Below are positions 1-11,263 of a DNA stretch of 64,000 bases, piece by piece. Position numbers and translations under genes: made by a program. The notes below the pieces were generated by a model that had not been told where the DNA came from, ran no database searches, and worked only from the letters and a program-made list of their open reading frames with translations. The DNA is taken from NCBI GenBank assembly GCA_026129465.1, contig JAHCIA010000001.1, forward strand, positions 443,964 to 507,963. The letters run 5' to 3'. Within the stretch, counting starts at the first letter, position 1. Every line of letters begins with the position of its first letter. The stretch is from Flavobacteriales bacterium. GTDB taxonomy: Bacteria; Bacteroidota; Bacteroidia; Flavobacteriales_F; PHOS-HE28.

Positions 1-1
1 T

Positions 2-327
2 CCCCGGTTCGAGCTTCCGGAAGGGACCGACCTGGTGGTGAGCAATCCACCCTATGTGCCACGCGCGGAGGAAGGCACGTTGACCGAACAGGTGCGCGTC
101 CATGAACCCCACGTGGCGCTCTTCGTGGAGAACGACGATCCGCTCCGCTTCTTCCGTGCGATCGGACAGACCGCGCATGATGCGCTTCCCAAGGGCGGTC
201 ATCTCTGGTTCGAGGGGCACTACCGGCATGCCGATGCGGTGGGCGAGTTCTTGCGTGGCCTTGGCTTCGCGCAGGTGGATACGATCATGGACCTCAGCGG
301 CAATCCGCGCTTCATCCACGCTGTACG

Positions 328-331
<4 letters not shown>
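2..331 (+). CDS. prmC: Peptide chain release factor N5-glutamine methyltransferase (PrmC/HemK), 3' part
   Basis: The last 109 codons of a gene that begins before the window. The family methylates the Gln of the GGQ motif in release factors RF1/RF2, using SAM. The diagnostic NPPY motif, which holds the target glutamine side chain, is at visible residues 15-18 (VVSNPPYVPRAE), followed by the C-terminal Rossmann strands (HLWFEGHY, FAQVDTIMDLSGNPRF). The RFIHAVR ending is typical of Bacteroidota PrmC. The stop overlaps the next start (ATGA at 328-331), suggesting translational coupling. The N-terminal helical domain and SAM-binding motif I lie outside the window. Confidence 0.9.
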
Positions 332-3552
<3,221 letters not shown>

Positions 3553-3599
3553 TCGCCGCATCGTCCGTACCGCAACCCCCTCAACTTCCAGCTTCCTTC

Positions 3600-4493
3600 A
3601 TGGACCCCCGCTTCCAAGGCCTCGGCGTAGCCCTCGTCACACCCTTCCGCTCCAATGGCCAGGTCGACTATGCCGGCCTGGAGAAGCTCATCGAGCACCA
3701 GATCGCCGGCGGGGTGGACTATGTGGTGAGCATGGGCACCACGGGAGAAAGCGTCACGCTCACCAAACCCGAGAAGAAGGAACTGCTCGCGCAGACCATC
3801 GCCTTCGTGCGCAACCGCGTGCCGGTGGTGCTGGGCGTGGGCGGCAACAATACGGCGGAGGTTATCGAGGCGCTCGGCGGCTTCGAGATGGACGGTGTGG
3901 ACGCCATCCTCAGCGTGAGCCCCTACTACAACAAGCCCACGCAGGAAGGCATCTACCAGCACTACAAGGCCATCGCCCAGGTGGCGCTGCGGCCCATCAT
4001 CCTCTACAACGTACCCGGCCGCACCGGCAGCAACATCACCGCCGAGACCACACTGCGTCTCGCGCGCGACTTCAGGAACATCATCGCCATCAAGGAGGCC
4101 AGTGCCAACCTGGACCAGATGGGCCGCATTCTCAAGCATCGCCCCAAGGGCTTCATGCTCATCAGCGGCGACGATGCGCTCACGCTGCCGATCATCGCCC
4201 TCGGCGGAGAAGGTGTGATCAGCGTGGTGGGCAATGCCCTGCCGAACGAATTCAGCACCCTGGTCCACGCGGCGTTGAAAGGCGATCTCGCCACCGCGCG
4301 CCGCGAACACCTGCGCTTGATCGAGGTCATCGACCTGCTCTTCGCCGAGGGCAATCCCGGAGGCATCAAGCATGTGCTGAAGGTGCTCGGCATCTGCGGC
4401 GACACCATGCGGCTTCCATTGGTGAACATCAGCGAAGCCACGGCGGGAAAGCTGTACAAGGCACTGGCGGACGCGGAGGTGGTGAAGTTGTGA
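3600..4493 (+). CDS. dapA: 4-hydroxy-tetrahydrodipicolinate synthase DapA
   Basis: 297 aa TIM-barrel enzyme that condenses pyruvate with aspartate semialdehyde, the first committed step towards diaminopimelate and lysine, and hence peptidoglycan. Visible catalytic residues: Schiff-base lysine K165 (IIAIKEAS), Y136 (LYNVPGRTG, where R141 starts the substrate-carboxylate-binding motif), GTTGE at 46-50, and Y109/Y110 in SPYYNKP. Length is normal. A 47-nt gap separates it from the upstream gene, and it looks like the last gene of the ligA cluster: a 39-nt imperfect hairpin follows at 4502-4540. Confidence 0.97.
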   Translation: MDPRFQGLGVALVTPFRSNGQVDYAGLEKLIEHQIAGGVDYVVSMGTTGESVTLTKPEKKELLAQTIAFVRNRVPVVLGVGGNNTAEVIEALGGFEMDGVDAILSVSPYYNKPTQEGIYQHYKAIAQVALRPIILYNVPGRTGSNITAETTLRLARDFRNIIAIKEASANLDQMGRILKHRPKGFMLISGDDALTLPIIALGGEGVISVVGNALPNEFSTLVHAALKGDLATARREHLRLIEVIDLLFAEGNPGGIKHVLKVLGICGDTMRLPLVNISEATAGKLYKALADAEVVKL

Positions 4494-4501
4494 GCCGGGT
4501 G

Positions 4502-4540
4502 CATGGAGGGATCATCGCCACGCCGTGGCGGATCTCCATG
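4502..4540 (+). terminator. Hairpin after dapA, possible terminator
   Basis: Nine nt after the dapA stop, CATGGAG (4502-4508) pairs with CTCCATG (4534-4540), and CGCCAC pairs with GTGGCG inside, leaving a 3-nt loop and an asymmetric internal loop. No U-tract follows (GACGTTTCGG), so it would be a Rho-independent terminator only in a weak sense. It could equally stabilise the 3' end of the mRNA. Confidence 0.4.
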
Positions 4541-4574
4541 GACGTTTCGGATCGATCTCCATCCTTGTGCCGGC

Positions 4575-4602
4575 TTGGATAGGCGGCCGTACCTAACTTT
4601 TG
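4575..4602 (+). promoter_or_regulatory. Candidate Bacteroidota promoter for the exonuclease gene
   Basis: TTG at 4575-4577, a 16-nt spacer, then TAACTTTTG at 4594-4602. This resembles the Bacteroidota consensus TTTG...TAnnTTTG with one extra base in the -7 box. It ends 7 nt before the ATG at 4610. Confidence 0.35.
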
Positions 4603-4609
4603 GCGCCCC

Positions 4610-5209
4610 ATGGATCTCCTCGCCCTCGACTTCGAGACCGCCACGCCGCAGCCAGACAGCCCCTGCGAGCTGGGCATCGCCATTGTGCGGGGCGGTGTGG
4701 TGCGCGAGGTGCGCAACTGGCTGATAAAGCCGCCGCAATGGCCATACTTCAGTCCCTGGAACATCGCCGTGCATGGCATCACGCCGCAGGATGTGGCCGA
4801 CGCACCACGCTGGCGCGACATCTGGAACGAGGTGTCGGAACTGCTGCATGGGAAGGTGGTGGTGGCCCACAATGCGGCCTTCGACATGACCGTGCTGCGC
4901 AGCACGTTGACCAGCCATGCGCTCCAGCCGCCCACCTTCCAGTACTTCTGCAGTGTGAGCATGGCCCGGCGCGTGTGGCCGGGGCATCGGTCCTATGGGT
5001 TGGGGCCGATGTGCGCTTTCCATGGCATCCCGTTGAAGCACCACCGTGCCGGCAACGACGCCGAGGCCACCGCCGAACTGGTGCTGCGCGCCACCGATCA
5101 GAGCCCTTCCTTCGACATCACACGGTTCCTGCTGGACCACAAGGTGAAGGTGGGAGGCTTCATGCCGGGCATGCACCGCACACCAAGCGGCAAGGTCACG
5201 CGGATCTGA
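4610..5209 (+). CDS. 3'-5' exonuclease, DnaQ/DNA polymerase III epsilon-like
   Basis: 199 aa. It has the full DEDDh active site of the RNase T/DnaQ superfamily: D7 and E9 (LALDFETA), D92 (AHNAAFDMTVL), H145 and D150 (HHRAGNDAEATAEL). Such proteins remove nucleotides from DNA or RNA 3' ends using two metal ions. The protein is short and lacks the polymerase-binding tail of true epsilon, so it may be a stand-alone exonuclease rather than the replicative proofreader. It stands alone with its own candidate promoter and converges on the cytochrome gene. Confidence 0.88.
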   Translation: MDLLALDFETATPQPDSPCELGIAIVRGGVVREVRNWLIKPPQWPYFSPWNIAVHGITPQDVADAPRWRDIWNEVSELLHGKVVVAHNAAFDMTVLRSTLTSHALQPPTFQYFCSVSMARRVWPGHRSYGLGPMCAFHGIPLKHHRAGNDAEATAELVLRATDQSPSFDITRFLLDHKVKVGGFMPGMHRTPSGKVTRI

Positions 5210-5240
5210 TCCGCCGCGGTGCGCAGGCCCATCGGGCGCG

Positions 5241-5251
5241 GACCTTCAACC
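5241..5251 (-). repeat. GGTTGAAGGTC element, copy 1
   Basis: GACCTTCAACC on the plus strand, read as GGTTGAAGGTC on the minus strand 14 nt after the stop of the cytochrome gene. The same 11-mer occurs downstream of two other minus-strand genes (16107-16117 and 52425-52435). Confidence 0.5.
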
Positions 5252-5264
5252 ACCTGACATGCTA

Positions 5265-5711
5265 CTACTCCAACTCCACATACATCTTCCTGATCCGCAT
5301 CAATGGACCGGGGCAATGGGTGCCGTGGCAGTTGGCGCAGCTCTGGACCAACGCGTTGTAAAGGCGCGGCCGCTCCTGGGCGTCGCTCGCGTATAGCAGA
5401 TCGAGCTTGGCCAGATAGTCGCGGCCGAAGGTGGGATAGGTGATCGGATCGATGTGCATACCCTCGGTGGGCGTGGCCGTGAAGAGCCTGGCGAACTCCT
5501 CCGGGAAGGCCGGCAGATCGGCGCCCCGTGACATCGTGGCCTTCACGCTGTCCACATGGGCCGCCATCGCCCGCATCAGCAAGGCCAGTTCGCTGGCGTC
5601 ATCGGGGTCGGGAGCATGGGAGGTCGCCGTTCCGGTGTCGGCCTGCCGCGCGAAGCAACCCACGATGGCGATCGTCAACAACAGCACACTCAGATGACCA
5701 GGTCGTGTCAT
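5265..5711 (-). CDS. Small c-type cytochrome-like lipoprotein
   Basis: 148 aa. The start was taken at 5711 because it opens a signal sequence with a lipobox (LLTIAIVGC, C19), so the protein is probably lipidated and faces the periplasm. The only haem-binding motif, CANCH (C125, C128, H129), lies very near the C-terminus and is followed by another Cys (GTHC). No distal Met ligand is assigned with certainty; MRIRKM near the end offers candidates. A TACTTTG box at 5717-5723 lies 5 nt upstream of the ATG. It is transcribed divergently from the rhomboid gene. The partner is unknown; a redox or sensor role is inference. Confidence 0.75.
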   Translation of the reverse strand: MTRPGHLSVLLLTIAIVGCFARQADTGTATSHAPDPDDASELALLMRAMAAHVDSVKATMSRGADLPAFPEEFARLFTATPTEGMHIDPITYPTFGRDYLAKLDLLYASDAQERPRLYNALVQSCANCHGTHCPGPLMRIRKMYVELE

Positions 5712-5843
5712 GGCGGCAAAGTAACGCAAGCCGCGGGCCTGCCACGATGACCGGCGCACGGAAGAGGCCCGGGAATTGACCATCTTGTTCCAATGCATCA
5801 TGAGCCGGTCCATCAAACTGCTCCTCCCGGGCGATCCCGGCTG

Positions 5844-6650
5844 ATGACGGCGGCCATCCTGCCGGCGCTCGGCGTGGCCCTGCTTTGGATGGTCCACTTG
5901 GTGGGTGCGGCCTACGACATCGATCTCGGCCGCTATGGCATCCTGCCGCGCCATCTGGATGGTCTGCCGGGCATCCTCCTCGCGCCATTCATCCATGGCG
6001 ACCTGGAGCATCTCTTCAACAATTCACTTCCCGTGCTTTTCCTCGGCTGGGGATTGATGTATTTCTATCCACGGATCGCCCTGCGCGTGACCCTGGCCAC
6101 CTGGCTGCTGGGCGGAGCGTGGGTGTGGATAAGCGCGCGGGGCAACTACCACATCGGCGCCAGTGGGGTGGTGTACGGCCTGGCCGCATTCCTCTTCCTC
6201 AGTGGCGTGCTGCGCCGGCAGCGCACGCTCATGGCGCTTTCGCTGCTCGTGGCCTTCCTCTATGGCAGCATGGTCTGGGGCATCTTCCCGATCGTGCCGC
6301 GCATCAGTTGGGAGAGCCACCTGTGGGGCGCGGTGGCAGGGGCGGTCATGGCCGTGCTCCATCGCAAGGTGCCGCCCGCCGTGCAGGATCCCGTTCGGCC
6401 GCCGGATGATGATGATGATGAGGTGGAGGAGGCTGATGATGATGGATCGTCGGCACCTGCGCCTGCTACGATGGGCCGTACGAGCACCACGGCGCGTGTC
6501 CCATTGCGCATCGTCTATCACCACGACCCCGGCGATGAGGTGGATGATGCGGAATTGGCCTGGCGCCGCGACCTGGCCGGCCGCGATGCCGGCATGGCGC
6601 CGGACGACATGGCCGACACCTGGTTCGACGACGAGGAGCCACGTTACTGA
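5844..6650 (+). CDS. Rhomboid-family intramembrane serine protease with acidic C-terminal tail
   Basis: 268 aa from ATG 5844 (an upstream in-frame ATG at 5793 would add 17 residues). About six TM segments carry the rhomboid dyad: S107 in GASGVVYG and H159 in SHLWGA, plus HGDLEHLFNN in the second helix, where HxxxN forms the oxyanion hole. The core is followed by an unusual cytosolic tail of roughly 90 residues rich in Asp/Glu; it begins PPDDDDDEVEEADDD, encoded by a (GAT)5 run at 6405-6419. The tail may bind a partner. The substrate cannot be inferred. The ATPase gene starts 48 nt downstream. Confidence 0.88.
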   Translation: MTAAILPALGVALLWMVHLVGAAYDIDLGRYGILPRHLDGLPGILLAPFIHGDLEHLFNNSLPVLFLGWGLMYFYPRIALRVTLATWLLGGAWVWISARGNYHIGASGVVYGLAAFLFLSGVLRRQRTLMALSLLVAFLYGSMVWGIFPIVPRISWESHLWGAVAGAVMAVLHRKVPPAVQDPVRPPDDDDDEVEEADDDGSSAPAPATMGRTSTTARVPLRIVYHHDPGDEVDDAELAWRRDLAGRDAGMAPDDMADTWFDDEEPRY

Positions 6651-6698
6651 CCGCCATCACGCCCGGGTATCTTGTCACGGCATTCCTTGTGCCTGCCG

Positions 6699-9392
6699 AT
6701 GAAGGACCTTGACGCCCACCATCTCACCGCGGAGGAAGCACTCACCCAGTGGCATTCCTCCGTGGCCGGTCTGAGCGATCAGGAGGTCGCTGGTCGTCGT
6801 GCACGCACCGGCCCCAATGTCATCCCCGAGGCCGGCAAGCGCCACTGGGTCTTCCTTCTACTGAAGCAGTTCAAGAGCCTGCTGATCCTCATCCTGGCCA
6901 TCGCGGCCTTCATCTCCTGGCTCACCGACCACGAGGTGGACATGTGGGTGATCATCGGCATCATCCTCATCAACGCGGCCATCGGGTTCTTCCAGGAGTA
7001 CCGCGCCGAGAAGGCGGTGGAAGCGTTGCGCGACATGCTGGCGCCCACGGCCAAGGTGCGGCGCGCGGGCAGGCTCTGCACCGTGCCCGCTCGGGAACTC
7101 GTGCCCGGGGACATCATCGTGCTGGAAGAGGGCGACCAGATCCCCGCCGACGCGCTGGTGCTGGAGGCGAAGGACCTGCGCTGCATCGAAGCGGCGCTCA
7201 CGGGCGAATCGGTGCCTGTGGGCAAACGCGTCGGCGCACTGCCGAAGGAGACCTTGATGGCCGACCGGAGGAACATGCTGTGGAAGAGCACGCATGTGGC
7301 GGGTGGCAGTGCCGTGGGCTTGGTCACCGCCACAGGCCTGGCCACGCAGATCGGCAGGATCGCCGGCTCGCTCACCGCGATCAAGGAGGTGAAGACCCAC
7401 TTCCGCGAGAAGACCGACAAGCTGGCCAGGCAGATGGCCCTGATCGCCATCATCAGCGCGTCCTCGCTCTTCGGCCTGGGCTACGCCTTCCACAGCATGG
7501 CGGTCGATGACCTGCTGCTGGTGTCCATCGCCGCGCTGGTGTCGGCCATTCCCGAAGGGCTCCCCGCCGTGCTCACCATCGTGCTGGCCGTGGGCGCCCA
7601 TCGCATGGCGAAGCGCAAGGCCATCATCCGGGAATTCACCGCCACCGAAACGCTGGGGGCGGTGAGCGTGATCCTCACCGACAAGACCGGCACCCTCACC
7701 CAGAACGTGCTCGCCGTGGAACGCGTGGCCCTGCCCTTCGGCCGGGAGCGTCGTGTCACAGGCAGCGGATGGTCGCCCATCGGCAATGTGATGGAAGGCG
7801 ATGAAGTGCTGGACGCGGAGGAGCTTTCCGACATGGACCCGCTGCTGCGCGTGGCGGCCCTGTGCAACAACGCACAGGTGGAGCATGACAAGGACAGCGA
7901 CCAGTACGCGTTGGTGGGCGATCCCACGGAGGGTGCGCTGCTGGTGCTTGCCCGCAAGGCGGATGGCAGCGACAGGCACCAGGGCTGGAAGCGCGTGGAC
8001 GACCTGCCCTTCAACTCGGAGCTGAAGCTGCGCGCCACGCTGGTGCAGCGCGAAGGCAGGCGGCAACTGCTGGTGGTGGGCGCTCCGGAGAAGCTGCTCG
8101 CCCTCTGCGACAAGGCCTGGGACGGCCGCGAAGCCATGCCGATGGAGGAGGCCCGGCGTGTCGCGATCCACCAGCGCATCGAGGCGTGGAGCGGGCAGGC
8201 CTACCGGGTCATCGCCCTCGCCTTCCGGGATGCGGAGGAGGAGGCCATCGACAAGACGGGGATCGCGGGTCTCACCATGGCGGGCCTTGTCGGCATGATC
8301 GATCCGCCGCGCGAGGATGTGCCCGCCGCGGTGGAGGCCTGTCATGGCGCCGGCATCCGCGTGATCATGGCCACGGGCGACCACATCAATACAGCGGTGG
8401 CCATCGGGCGCTCCATCGGCATCATCCGCAAGGACGTGAGACCCGGTGCCACGCTCGCCCTCAACGAGCAGCAACTGGAGAAGCTGGACGAGGCCGAGTT
8501 CGACCGTGCCGTGCGCGCAGTGAACGTTTTCGCGCGCCTCACACCAGCCATGAAGCTGCGCATCGCCGAGCGCCTGCAGCACATGGGCGAACTGGTGGCC
8601 ATGACCGGCGACGGCGTGAACGACGCCCCCGCGCTGAAGAAGGCCGACGTGGGCATCGCCATGGGCATCAACGGCACCGACGTGGCGCGCGGATCCGCGC
8701 AGGTGGTGCTGGCCGATGACAACTTCACCAGCATCGTGCATGCCGTGGAGGAGGGCCGCATCGTGTTCACCAACGCGCGGCAGACCAGCTTCTACCTGCT
8801 CACCACCAACTTCGCCGAGATCACCACCCTGCTCACCACCGTGGTCATGGGCCTGCCCATCCCGCTCACCGCCACACAGATCCTCTGGCTCAACCTGGTG
8901 ACCGATGGGCTGTGCGACAAGGCGTTGGCCGTGGAGCAGGGCCACGGCGACGTGCTGGGCCAGAAACCGCTGAGGCGTGGCGAGAACATCCTCACCGGCG
9001 AGGTGGTGCCCTTCATCCTGATGACCGCCGTGCTCATGGCCGTGCTGGCCATCGTCGCCTTCAAGTTCTTCCTGCCACAGGGCGTGGAGAAGGCCCGCAC
9101 CGCCGCCTTCGTGGTCATGGCCTTCTCGCAACTCTACAACGCCTTCAACCTGCGCTCCATCAAACGCTCCATCTTCCGCATCGGCGTGTTCAGCAACAAG
9201 TGGTTCAACTGGGCCATCGCGGTATCGATCATCATCCAGGTGGCCATCATCGAGATCCCCTTCCTCCAGGACCTCTTCCACTTCAAGACGCTCGACTTCC
9301 TGGAGTTCCTGGTCCTTGCATTGGCCGGATCGCTGATCCTGGTGGCGGGGGAGGTGTTCAAGTATATGCGGCAGAACTTGGCGGGCAGATAG
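6699..9392 (+). CDS. P-type cation-transporting ATPase, P2A (Ca2+-ATPase-like)
   Basis: 897 aa from ATG 6699; an in-frame TTG at 6672 is possible but less likely. It has all hallmarks: actuator TGES (T168-S171), phosphorylation site DKTGTLT (D328), hinge TGDGVNDAPALKKAD (from T636). Ca2+ site residues of SERCA appear conserved: PEGLP in TM4, N-x-x-E in TM5 (TNFAEITT) and N-x-x-TD in TM6 (NLVTDG). The next TM6 residues are CDKALAVE, where the usual pattern is PATAL. Probable role: ion export across the inner membrane driven by ATP; Ca2+ is the likely substrate but not proven. It is monocistronic in appearance. Confidence 0.93.
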   Translation: MKDLDAHHLTAEEALTQWHSSVAGLSDQEVAGRRARTGPNVIPEAGKRHWVFLLLKQFKSLLILILAIAAFISWLTDHEVDMWVIIGIILINAAIGFFQEYRAEKAVEALRDMLAPTAKVRRAGRLCTVPARELVPGDIIVLEEGDQIPADALVLEAKDLRCIEAALTGESVPVGKRVGALPKETLMADRRNMLWKSTHVAGGSAVGLVTATGLATQIGRIAGSLTAIKEVKTHFREKTDKLARQMALIAIISASSLFGLGYAFHSMAVDDLLLVSIAALVSAIPEGLPAVLTIVLAVGAHRMAKRKAIIREFTATETLGAVSVILTDKTGTLTQNVLAVERVALPFGRERRVTGSGWSPIGNVMEGDEVLDAEELSDMDPLLRVAALCNNAQVEHDKDSDQYALVGDPTEGALLVLARKADGSDRHQGWKRVDDLPFNSELKLRATLVQREGRRQLLVVGAPEKLLALCDKAWDGREAMPMEEARRVAIHQRIEAWSGQAYRVIALAFRDAEEEAIDKTGIAGLTMAGLVGMIDPPREDVPAAVEACHGAGIRVIMATGDHINTAVAIGRSIGIIRKDVRPGATLALNEQQLEKLDEAEFDRAVRAVNVFARLTPAMKLRIAERLQHMGELVAMTGDGVNDAPALKKADVGIAMGINGTDVARGSAQVVLADDNFTSIVHAVEEGRIVFTNARQTSFYLLTTNFAEITTLLTTVVMGLPIPLTATQILWLNLVTDGLCDKALAVEQGHGDVLGQKPLRRGENILTGEVVPFILMTAVLMAVLAIVAFKFFLPQGVEKARTAAFVVMAFSQLYNAFNLRSIKRSIFRIGVFSNKWFNWAIAVSIIIQVAIIEIPFLQDLFHFKTLDFLEFLVLALAGSLILVAGEVFKYMRQNLAGR

Positions 9393-9466
9393 TTGAATGT
9401 CGATGGATCGCGGTTCGCCCTGGATCGTGACCTCGTCGATCTTCGATGCACAATAGAACAGAACGG

Positions 9467-10741
9467 ATGATCACACCTCAGCAAGCGGTCACAGCGGTCA
9501 AACCCGGCGACCGCGTCTTCGTCCACGGCAGTGCCGCCACGCCGCTCACCTTGCTCCACGCGCTCTTCGATCGGGCCGCGGAGCTGCGCGATGTGGAGAT
9601 CATCAGCATCAGCACCCTGGGCGACATCGGCCTGGACAAGCCCGGCGTGAAGGATGCCTTCTTCATCAACTCGCTCTTCGTATCGGCCAATGTGCGGCAG
9701 GTGGTGAACACCGAGCATGGCGACTACGTGCCGGTCTTCCTCAGCGAGATCCCACGCCTGTTCGACCGGGGCATCATGCCCATCGATGTGGCCCTGGTGC
9801 ACGTGTCGCCGCCCGACCGCCATGGGCTGTGCTCGCTGGGTGTGAGCGTGGATGTGGCGCGGGCCGCCGTGCGCAACGCCAAGGTCCTCATCGGCCAGGT
9901 GAACCACAACATGCCGCGCACGCATGGCGAAGGACATGTCCACATCGGCCGCTTCCACGCGCTGGTGGAGGTGGACGATGCCCTGCCCGAGGTGGACTAC
10001 CGCACCCGCATCGGCGACTGTGAGCGGGCCATCGCCATGCGTTGCGCCGAACTCATCGAGGACGGCAGCACCCTGCAGATGGGCATCGGCGCCATTCCGG
10101 ACGCCATCCTCGGCGCGTTGGAGAGCCACAAGGACCTGGGCATCCACACCGAGATGTGCTCCAACGGCATCATGCCCTTGCTGGAGAAAGGCGCGATCAA
10201 CAACCGGTTCAAGAAGAAACATCCCGGCCGCACGGTCACCAGCTTCGCACTGGGCAGCCGGAAGCTTTACGATCTCTTCCACGACAATCCCGAGTTCGCC
10301 TTCCTCGATGCGCAGTACGTGAACGACGGCAAGGTGATCCGCGAGAATCCCAAGGTGGTGGCCATCAACAGCGCCATCGAGATGGACCTCACCGGCCAGG
10401 TCTGCGCGGACAGCATCGGCACCTGGCAGTACAGCGGGGTGGGTGGGCAGATGGACTTCATGCGCGGCGCGGCGCTCAGCCCAGGCGGCAAACCCATCAT
10501 CGCCATGGCCAGCACCACCGGCAAAGGCATCAGCAAGATCGTGCCCTACCTGAAGGAAGGCGCCGGCGTGGTGACCACGCGGGCGCATATGCACTGGGTG
10601 GTCACCGAGTACGGCACGGCCTACCTGTACGGGAAGAATCTTCGGCAGCGCGCCGAGGCGCTCATCGCCATAGCGCATCCCGACCATCGGGAGATGCTGG
10701 CGAAGGCGGCCTTCGAGCGATTCGGGAAGGGACGGGGATGA
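9467..10741 (+). CDS. Acetyl-CoA hydrolase/4-hydroxybutyrate CoA-transferase family protein
   Basis: 424 aa from ATG 9467 (MITPQQAV); an ATG at 9446 would add 7 residues. The family moves CoA between acyl groups through a glutamyl-CoA thioester. The catalytic glutamate is E229 in HTEMCSNG; the nucleotide/CoA loops GVGGQMDF and the N-terminal GDRVFVHGSA are present. The order is an N-terminal CoA-transferase fold (about 1-190) and a C-terminal acetyl-CoA hydrolase fold (about 200-424). Likely substrates are short acyls such as acetate/acetyl-CoA or 4-hydroxybutyrate; the sequence alone does not decide. It is convergent with the META-domain gene, 6 nt away. Confidence 0.9.
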   Translation: MITPQQAVTAVKPGDRVFVHGSAATPLTLLHALFDRAAELRDVEIISISTLGDIGLDKPGVKDAFFINSLFVSANVRQVVNTEHGDYVPVFLSEIPRLFDRGIMPIDVALVHVSPPDRHGLCSLGVSVDVARAAVRNAKVLIGQVNHNMPRTHGEGHVHIGRFHALVEVDDALPEVDYRTRIGDCERAIAMRCAELIEDGSTLQMGIGAIPDAILGALESHKDLGIHTEMCSNGIMPLLEKGAINNRFKKKHPGRTVTSFALGSRKLYDLFHDNPEFAFLDAQYVNDGKVIRENPKVVAINSAIEMDLTGQVCADSIGTWQYSGVGGQMDFMRGAALSPGGKPIIAMASTTGKGISKIVPYLKEGAGVVTTRAHMHWVVTEYGTAYLYGKNLRQRAEALIAIAHPDHREMLAKAAFERFGKGRG

Positions 10742-10747
10742 TCGCGC

Positions 10748-11158
10748 CTACTCCGCCCGCAAAGTGGCCACGTTGGTGCCGCCCTGTTGCAGCTTCAGAT
10801 CGCGGCCATCCAGCTTGTAGCTGTCCACCCGTCCCAGCGCGGACTTGATCTCGTCCTCGATGCGCTGCGTGTTCTCGCAGTACATCTTGGTGCTTCCCAC
10901 GCCGGGGAAGCTCAGGCGCTCACCGGCCAGTTCGTACGTGCCCATCAGCCGGTTGCAGCCCCCGAAGCCCTGCAGGCCGTCGGCGGTCAGTTGCACCCAG
11001 GGCTGTTCCACGCCGTCGGGCATCTTCAACGCGCTGCCGCCCACGCTCTGGAACACCCATTTGCGGTCCAGCAGCGAGGCCTTGCCATCGCCGCCCTCCT
11101 TGCATTTGTTGGCGCTCAGGATCATCCCGATCGCCAGAAGCATCATCAGTTGTTTCAT
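10748..11158 (-). CDS. META-domain (HslJ-like) exported protein
   Basis: 136 aa from ATG 11158. Residues 1-15 form a hydrophobic export signal (MKQLMMLLAIGMIL). A nearby Cys in SANKC does not make a good lipobox. The META domain fills the rest: RKWVFQSVGG, LTADGLQGFGGCNRLMGTY (the FGGCN signature), and a C-terminal LDGRDLKLQQ. META proteins such as HslJ are small periplasmic or outer-membrane proteins linked to stress or antibiotic tolerance; the molecular role is not known. It lies downstream of dnaN on the same strand. Confidence 0.87.
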   Translation of the reverse strand: MKQLMMLLAIGMILSANKCKEGGDGKASLLDRKWVFQSVGGSALKMPDGVEQPWVQLTADGLQGFGGCNRLMGTYELAGERLSFPGVGSTKMYCENTQRIEDEIKSALGRVDSYKLDGRDLKLQQGGTNVATLRAE

Positions 11159-11239
11159 GGTCGCCTTGGTCTGGTGGCTCTTTTCAACAGGTCCGATCCC
11201 TATGGTCGGTGCTACATCTGGCAATGATCGGTCCACAAC

Positions 11240-11262
11240 CCTGCCCGCAGGCAGGCTTCAAC
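11240..11262. repeat. Hairpin plus GGTTGAAG element after dnaN
   Basis: CCTGCC (11240-11245) and GGCAGG (11250-11255) form a 6-bp stem with a 4-nt loop, followed on the plus strand by CTTCAACC (11255-11262). On the coding strand of dnaN, GGTTGAAG begins 1 nt after the stop codon. It may act as a 3' end or terminator structure. It resembles the perfect palindrome at 54752-54771. Confidence 0.45.
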
Positions 11263-11263
11263 C

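Noticed and set aside
6858-9281. Long open frame (about 807 codons) on the minus strand opposite the P-type ATPase
   Set aside because: It is the antisense shadow of a gene with strong family motifs; the product is low-complexity His/Ala/Gly-rich with no domain. High GC keeps stop codons rare in the other frames.
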